Shown here piece by piece: positions 6,470 through 9,872 of a stretch of DNA of 9,872 nt. A model generated the notes under the pieces. It did not search any database and was not told where the DNA came from. It was given only the letters and a program-made list of their open reading frames with translations. Numbering within the stretch: the stretch's first letter is position 1; each line of letters opens with the position of its first letter. The stretch comes from Burkholderiales bacterium (lineage in GTDB: Bacteria > Pseudomonadota > Gammaproteobacteria > Burkholderiales > Burkholderiaceae_A), in assembly GCA_030828265.1 (NCBI GenBank), contig JAURCW010000031.1, positions 1 to 9,872 on the forward strand. The letters are read 5' to 3'. A program made the translations under genes and the position numbers.

Positions 6470-7426
6470 CTAATCGGTCGTGCCTGAAGATGCTTCGAGG
6501 GGAACGAGAAACTCGTGGCTTATAGTGACACCCAGCTCATTGACTTGTGTCACAAACTGTTTTAAGAACTCATGCATCTGCTCTTGAAAGCTTTCATCAA
6601 TGCTTAGGTACTCAAGGTTTGAGCGTATACGTCCAGCCTGCTTGAGGGCCTTCTGTCGCCCCGGGCTACTGACATGGCTTAGATTCACCAACAGTTCATC
6701 AAGGCAGGCAATAAGAGAACGTGGCATGTCACCTCGCTGAATAAGCAGCTCAGCAATTCGTACCGGTGTGAAGCTGTCGCGGTAAACCTTTCGATAAATT
6801 TCGTAGGCCGATACCGAACGGAGAAGCGAGGACCAGAAGTAAAAGTCTGCCCGTTCTTCGAAGTCCTCCTGCACCATCAAATACTTCACGTCTAGAATCC
6901 GGGCGGTGTTATCGGCCCGCTCTAAAAATGTGCCTGTACGCACAAAGTAGAAGGCCTCGTCCTTCAACATAGTTCCAATCGTGACACCACGAAATAGGTG
7001 CGACTGAAGCTTCACCCACTCGAAGACTCGCGCAGGGTCTTTCACAAAACTTCCATCTTTCACCATGCTGCGGGCTTCTAGCCAGATGTTATTGACCACC
7101 TCCCAGATGTCGGTGGTCAGCACACCACGAACCGCCCGTGCATTTTCCCGAGCACGCTCAAGGCAGTTGAAGATGCTCGAGGGGTTGGAGCTGTCGACAA
7201 GCATAAAGCGCAAGACCTTGTCGGCCGAGAGCTTGGCATAGCGCTTGTCGTAGGCCTCTTGAAGCTCGTTTAGGTCAAGCAGGGTCTTCCACTGCGCGTT
7301 AATAGAACTGGCTTCGCTGGGCAGCATGGCAGCCTGCAGTTGAACATCCAGCATGCGAGCAGTATTTTCTGCGCGCTCAATGTAGCGCGACATCCAGAAC
7401 AGATGATCGGCGAGTCGACTAAGCAC
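6470..7426 (-). CDS. Alpha-E domain protein (COG2307) of the Anbu cluster
   Basis: A 318-residue, almost wholly alpha-helical protein of the alpha-E family (DUF403). It is a constant companion of the circularly permuted ATP-grasp protein and is thought to act with it in forming an unknown amide or peptide product; its own activity has not been established. The start is taken as GTG at 7426 (read LSRLADHLFWMSRYIERAEN after the initiator), because relatives begin MLSR-x-ADHLFWM. The frame is open to an ATG at 7489, but those 21 residues overlap the ATP-grasp gene and are not family-like. An internal repeat is visible: ERAENTARMLDV (17-28) and ERADNTARILDV (169-180), each at the start of a helical half, so the protein looks like an old duplication. 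The start overlaps the ATP-grasp stop by 8 bases and the stop lies 9 bases before anbu, a tightly coupled operon. Confidence 0.92.
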   Translation of the reverse strand: MLSRLADHLFWMSRYIERAENTARMLDVQLQAAMLPSEASSINAQWKTLLDLNELQEAYDKRYAKLSADKVLRFMLVDSSNPSSIFNCLERARENARAVRGVLTTDIWEVVNNIWLEARSMVKDGSFVKDPARVFEWVKLQSHLFRGVTIGTMLKDEAFYFVRTGTFLERADNTARILDVKYLMVQEDFEERADFYFWSSLLRSVSAYEIYRKVYRDSFTPVRIAELLIQRGDMPRSLIACLDELLVNLSHVSSPGRQKALKQAGRIRSNLEYLSIDESFQEQMHEFLKQFVTQVNELGVTISHEFLVPLEASSGTTD

Positions 7427-8876
7427 GATGCAATACCCAGGTGTCTTTTGTGCCCCCACCCTGCGAGGAGTTGACCACAAGAGAGCCACGCTTTAAAGCC
7501 ACGCGAGTCAGGCCGCCTGCCACCATCGACACCGACTTGCCTGAGAGCACAAAAGGCCGCAGGTCGACGTGGCGAGGGGCAATACCCTCATTCACAAGCG
7601 TTGGGCAGGTTGAAAGGGCAAGGGTGGGTTGGGCAATGTAGCGACTGGGGTGGGCCTTGAGCCGCGCACGGAAGTCATCGAGCTGGGCCTTGGATGCCTT
7701 GGGGCCTATAAGCATACCGTAGCCCCCCGAACCCTGCGCCTCCTTCACCACCAGGCTTTCAAGGTTGGCCAGAACAAACTCAAGCTCTTTCTTTCTTCGG
7801 CAGAGATAGGTTGGTACATTTTGAAGCAGCGGCTCCTCCCCTAAATAAAACCGAATCATCTCGGGCACAAAGGGATAAACCGCCTTGTCGTCGGCAATAC
7901 CCGTGCCAATGGCATTGCAAAGGGTGACACCTCCCTTTTGCACCAACTCAACAAGCCCAGGCACTCCAAGGGCAGAGTCGGAACGAAAGCAGCTTGGGTC
8001 AAGGTAGTCGTCGTCAACACGTCGGTAGATGACATCCACACGTCGTGGTCCCGATGTTGTTTTGGAATAGAGACGGTCGCCCTTAACAAAAAGATCCTGG
8101 CCCTCAACAAGCTCTACGCCCATCTGTTGGGCCAGGTACGAGTGCTCGAAATACGCGCTATTGAAGATGCCCGGCGTCAAAACAACCACTGTAGGGTTCT
8201 CAACACCCTCTGGGGAAACAGAGCGCAGTGTCTTTAGCAAAAGATCCGGATAGTGCTCAACCGGCGCAACTTTATTTAGGGAGAAGAGTTCTGGAAAGAG
8301 CCGCATCATAACTTTACGGTTCTCGATCATGTAGGAGACGCCCGAGGGAACACGCAGGTTATCTTCAAGAACAAAGAAGTCACCCTCGCCAGCCCGCACC
8401 AAATCAACGCCTGCAATATGGGCCCAGAGCGATCGCGGGAGGCGAACACCTTGCATCTGCTTGCGGTACTGCTCATTGCCTAAGATGAGCTCTTTGGGGA
8501 TTTTCTTTTCTGTAAGGATGCGCTGCTCGGAGTATATGTCTTGAAGAAAAGCATTCAAGGCCTGAACTCTTTGCACAAGACCACGCTCAAGTTTTTTCCA
8601 CTCGGCATTCGGAAGAATTCTCGGAATGAGATCGAAAGGAATAAGCCGTTCGGCGCCTGCCTCGTCCCCATACACATTAAAAGTAATGCCTACGCGACGA
8701 AAGAGCAGGTCGGCATCTTGTTGTGCCTTCTCAAGCGCAGACTTTGGCTGATCGGCAAGCCATTGCCAGAAAACCTTGCTGTGCGCAAAGGGTGTAGCCG
8801 AACCAAGACCCGCTGCACCACCCGGCATGATTTCAAGTAGTTCGTCAATAAAAGCGGGAGATCGTGACTCGGACAT
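7419..8876 (-). CDS. Circularly permuted ATP-grasp protein (COG2308) of the Anbu cluster
   Basis: Predicted ATP-dependent carboxylate-amine ligase with a circularly permuted ATP-grasp fold; the substrates are unknown. From the ATG at 8876 it has 485 residues. Conserved landmarks are LLFRRVGITFNVYGDEAG (57-74), ERGLVQRVQALNAFL (97-111), HIAGVDLVRAG (153-163), EDNLRVPSGVSYM (171-183, acidic metal/ATP-binding residues), VEHYPDLLL, NSAYFEHSYLAQQMGVELVE (239-258), VIYRRVDDDYLDP, NAIGTGIADDKAVYPFVP (321-338), VVKEAQGSGGYGML (376-389) and a C-terminal DLRPFVLSG with NSSQGGGTKDTWVL (469-482). No signal peptide or membrane segment is seen. The frame is open up to 9065, but the extra 63 residues overlap the divergent glycosylase gene and are not family-like; MSESRSPAF is the chosen start, with AAAAAGG 11 bases upstream. 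It heads the minus-strand cluster. Confidence 0.93.
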   Translation of the reverse strand: MSESRSPAFIDELLEIMPGGAAGLGSATPFAHSKVFWQWLADQPKSALEKAQQDADLLFRRVGITFNVYGDEAGAERLIPFDLIPRILPNAEWKKLERGLVQRVQALNAFLQDIYSEQRILTEKKIPKELILGNEQYRKQMQGVRLPRSLWAHIAGVDLVRAGEGDFFVLEDNLRVPSGVSYMIENRKVMMRLFPELFSLNKVAPVEHYPDLLLKTLRSVSPEGVENPTVVVLTPGIFNSAYFEHSYLAQQMGVELVEGQDLFVKGDRLYSKTTSGPRRVDVIYRRVDDDYLDPSCFRSDSALGVPGLVELVQKGGVTLCNAIGTGIADDKAVYPFVPEMIRFYLGEEPLLQNVPTYLCRRKKELEFVLANLESLVVKEAQGSGGYGMLIGPKASKAQLDDFRARLKAHPSRYIAQPTLALSTCPTLVNEGIAPRHVDLRPFVLSGKSVSMVAGGLTRVALKRGSLVVNSSQGGGTKDTWVLHRA

Positions 8877-8895
8877 GAATGGTTCTACCTTTTTC

Positions 8896-8924
8896 CTTAT
8901 GGCTTTCAGCAAGCCATGTGCCAA
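8896..8924 (-). promoter_or_regulatory. Candidate sigma-70 promoter of the Anbu cluster
   Basis: On the complement, TTGGCA (8924-8919, 5/6 to TTGACA) is followed by a 17-base spacer and CATAAG (8901-8896, 4/6 to TATAAT). It is the best-spaced promoter-like pair I found in the divergent gap. A caveat is that the start of transcription would fall near 8889, leaving a leader of only about 13 bases that would cut into the AAAAAGG ribosome-binding stretch (8894-8888). Confidence 0.35.
8899..8917. repeat. 7-bp inverted repeat in the divergent gap, possible operator
   Basis: ATGGCTT-TCAGC-AAGCCAT is a perfect 7-bp inverted repeat with a 5-base centre. It lies almost wholly within the spacer of the candidate promoter for the ATP-grasp gene and touches its -10 box, which is a typical place for a dimeric repressor site. 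It could equally be chance or an RNA hairpin if transcription starts further upstream. Confidence 0.4.
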
Positions 8925-8945
8925 GCCTGCAACGCACAGGGCTTC

Positions 8946-8954
8946 TGCGATACT
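8946..8954 (+). promoter_or_regulatory. Weak extended -10 for the glycosylase gene
   Basis: TGCGATACT has the TG-n of an extended -10 followed by GATACT (4/6). The only -35-like stretch at suitable spacing is CTGCAA (8927-8932), a poor match. Transcription would start near 8961 and give a 35-base leader containing the strong Shine-Dalgarno. Confidence 0.22.
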
Positions 8955-8981
8955 TGGCTCAGAAAACAAGAGCAACGCACC

Positions 8982-8990
8982 AGGAAAAGG
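8982..8990 (+). promoter_or_regulatory. Shine-Dalgarno of the AlkA-like glycosylase gene
   Basis: AGGAAAAGG ends five bases before the ATG at 8996. It is the strongest ribosome binding site in the window and decides the start over an in-frame ATG at 8879. Confidence 0.75.
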
Positions 8991-8995
8991 CACGA

Positions 8996-9643
8996 ATGCC
9001 CAAAGCCAAGGCAGACATCCGCACCACCTTAGGTCAATCAGCGCCCGACTACTGGAAGGACGCACTGAATGACCTAAGCGAAAAGGACCCCGTGATGTGC
9101 GAACTTATCCAAGCATACCCGGGTTCCTTCCTACGCAGTCGTGGCGCACCCTATGAGACCCTTATGCGATCCATTGTGGGGCAACAGATTTCGGTTGCCG
9201 CTGCCAACACGATCTGGACGCGACTTGAGGCACAGCTTGGCAAGCCGGTGACCCCGCAGGCTGCTCTAGCCAAAGGTGAGTCCCTTCGTGAGGCTGGGCT
9301 CTCGGCACGTAAGACCGCTTACCTGCTTAACCTCAGCCAATGGTTTGCGGAGAACAAAGATCTTGATTTGTCTTTTTCCGCCATGACCGATGACGAGGTA
9401 ATTCAATGCCTGGTGGCGAGGCCTGGCATAGGCCCGTGGACAGCCGAGATGTTTTTAATGTTTTGCCTGCGACGCCCTGATGTCTTTGCCCTAGCCGACC
9501 TTGGACTGCTTAAGGCCATTGAGCGGCTGTATAACAAGGATCGTAGCCAGGCAAAACTGCTCTCGGAGACCTGGCGGCCGTACCGCACCGTTGCCAGCTG
9601 GTTCCTCTGGCGCAGCCTTGACCCCATTCCCGTGGAATACTAG
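8996..9643 (+). CDS. DNA-3-methyladenine glycosylase, AlkA-like (HhH-GPD)
   Basis: Monofunctional base-excision-repair glycosylase that removes 3-methyladenine and other alkylated bases from DNA. From the ATG at 8996 it has 215 residues. The HhH-GPD fold shows LMRSIVGQQISVAAANTIW (56-74), the helix-hairpin-helix loop ARPGIGPWTAEMFLMF (141-156) and PDVFALADLGL (161-171), in which Asp168 is the expected catalytic aspartate. It lacks the extra N-terminal domain of E. coli AlkA (282 aa), so it resembles the short AlkA-type enzymes common in betaproteobacteria; I leave the symbol blank for that reason. The frame extends upstream to 8879, but the added residues are not family-like and a strong Shine-Dalgarno supports 8996. 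It is divergent from the Anbu cluster and followed by rlmJ after 3 bases, so these two are probably co-transcribed. Confidence 0.9.
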   Translation: MPKAKADIRTTLGQSAPDYWKDALNDLSEKDPVMCELIQAYPGSFLRSRGAPYETLMRSIVGQQISVAAANTIWTRLEAQLGKPVTPQAALAKGESLREAGLSARKTAYLLNLSQWFAENKDLDLSFSAMTDDEVIQCLVARPGIGPWTAEMFLMFCLRRPDVFALADLGLLKAIERLYNKDRSQAKLLSETWRPYRTVASWFLWRSLDPIPVEY

Positions 9644-9646
9644 GCC

Positions 9647-9872
9647 ATGTTCGCTTATCGCCACGCCTTTCATGCCGGCAATCATGCCGATGTTATTAAA
9701 CATGCCCTTGCATTGGGCTGCCTTAAGCTGATGCAGCAAAAAGAGGCGGCCGTGATGGTTGTCGATTCGCATGCCGGTTCGGGGCTTTATCGAATTGGTG
9801 AGGCGCTCATGCGCGGCCGAGGGGAGTTTCCCACCGGGCTTGCCAAGCTCTGGCCTTATCGCACAGCCCAGA
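9647..9872 (+). CDS. rlmJ: 23S rRNA (adenine2030-N6)-methyltransferase, N-terminal part
   Basis: RlmJ methylates A2030 of 23S rRNA using S-adenosylmethionine. The first 75 codons read MFAYRHAFHAGNHADVIKHA and then VVDSHAGSGLYRIG (38-51). The YRH-x-FHAGNHADV-x-KH opening is diagnostic of the family, and D-[ST]-HAG-x-G-x-Y is its SAM-binding motif I. The catalytic DPPY motif lies beyond the right edge, so the gene's integrity cannot be judged. The start is three bases after the glycosylase stop, with GGAA nine bases upstream as a modest ribosome binding site. Confidence 0.93.
   Translation, partial: MFAYRHAFHAGNHADVIKHALALGCLKLMQQKEAAVMVVDSHAGSGLYRIGEALMRGRGEFPTGLAKLWPYRTAQ

Noticed and set aside
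7427..7489. ATG-initiated 21-residue extension of the alpha-E protein
   Set aside because: It is an out-of-frame shadow of the ATP-grasp C-terminus; the GTG at 7426 gives the conserved family start.
8541..8840. Plus-strand open frame of 99 codons within the ATP-grasp gene
   Set aside because: It is antisense to a strongly conserved coding region and has no recognisable motif or ribosome binding site.
8877..9065. 63-residue N-terminal extension of the ATP-grasp protein with a hydrophobic stretch that could pass for a signal peptide
   Set aside because: It crosses the divergent promoter gap and overlaps the start of the glycosylase gene; COG2308 proteins are not known to have it and no ribosome binding site supports it.

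Overview
The window is a gene-dense piece of bacterial chromosome, almost certainly from a betaproteobacterium of the order Burkholderiales. The best lineage marker is the tiny DUF3460 gene lying between metG and scpA, an arrangement typical of that group. The Dcd, MetG and circularly permuted ATP-grasp proteins also read like betaproteobacterial versions. All eleven genes are recognisable. No IS element, tRNA, rRNA, CRISPR array or prophage gene was seen. The largest gap without a gene is 119 bases, so no stretch over 300 bases is empty. The genus cannot be settled by reading alone.

Left part (1-949): the start of clpB (disaggregase, running off the left edge) lies downstream of dcd (dCTP deaminase), both on the minus strand. 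A good heat-shock (sigma-32) promoter sits at the dcd/clpB junction, with its -35 element overlapping the dcd stop codon. A 40-base gap then separates dcd from the divergent metG.

Middle-left (950-4790, plus strand): metG (methionyl-tRNA synthetase without the usual C-terminal tRNA-binding domain), the DUF3460 gene, scpA (condensin kleisin, overlapping the DUF3460 gene by 20 bases) and murB (peptidoglycan precursor reductase). These are tightly packed and probably co-transcribed. The murB stop overlaps the stop of the convergent yaaA gene inside one CTAG palindrome.

Middle-right (4787-8876, minus strand): a four-gene cluster read right to left, consisting of a circularly permuted ATP-grasp protein, an alpha-E domain protein, the proteasome-like protease Anbu and finally yaaA (peroxide stress). 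The first three form the known but poorly understood Anbu system, thought to make and/or degrade an unknown peptide or peptide tag. The transglutaminase-like protein that commonly accompanies them is absent here. A 7-bp inverted repeat sits in a candidate promoter at the head of the cluster.

Right end (8996-9872, plus strand): an AlkA-like 3-methyladenine DNA glycosylase, divergent from the Anbu cluster and with a strong Shine-Dalgarno, is followed after 3 bases by rlmJ (23S rRNA m6A2030 methyltransferase), which runs off the right edge.

Most of the window is ordinary housekeeping DNA. The part most worth a second look is the Anbu cluster: its reduced composition, its tail-end yaaA and its possible operator.
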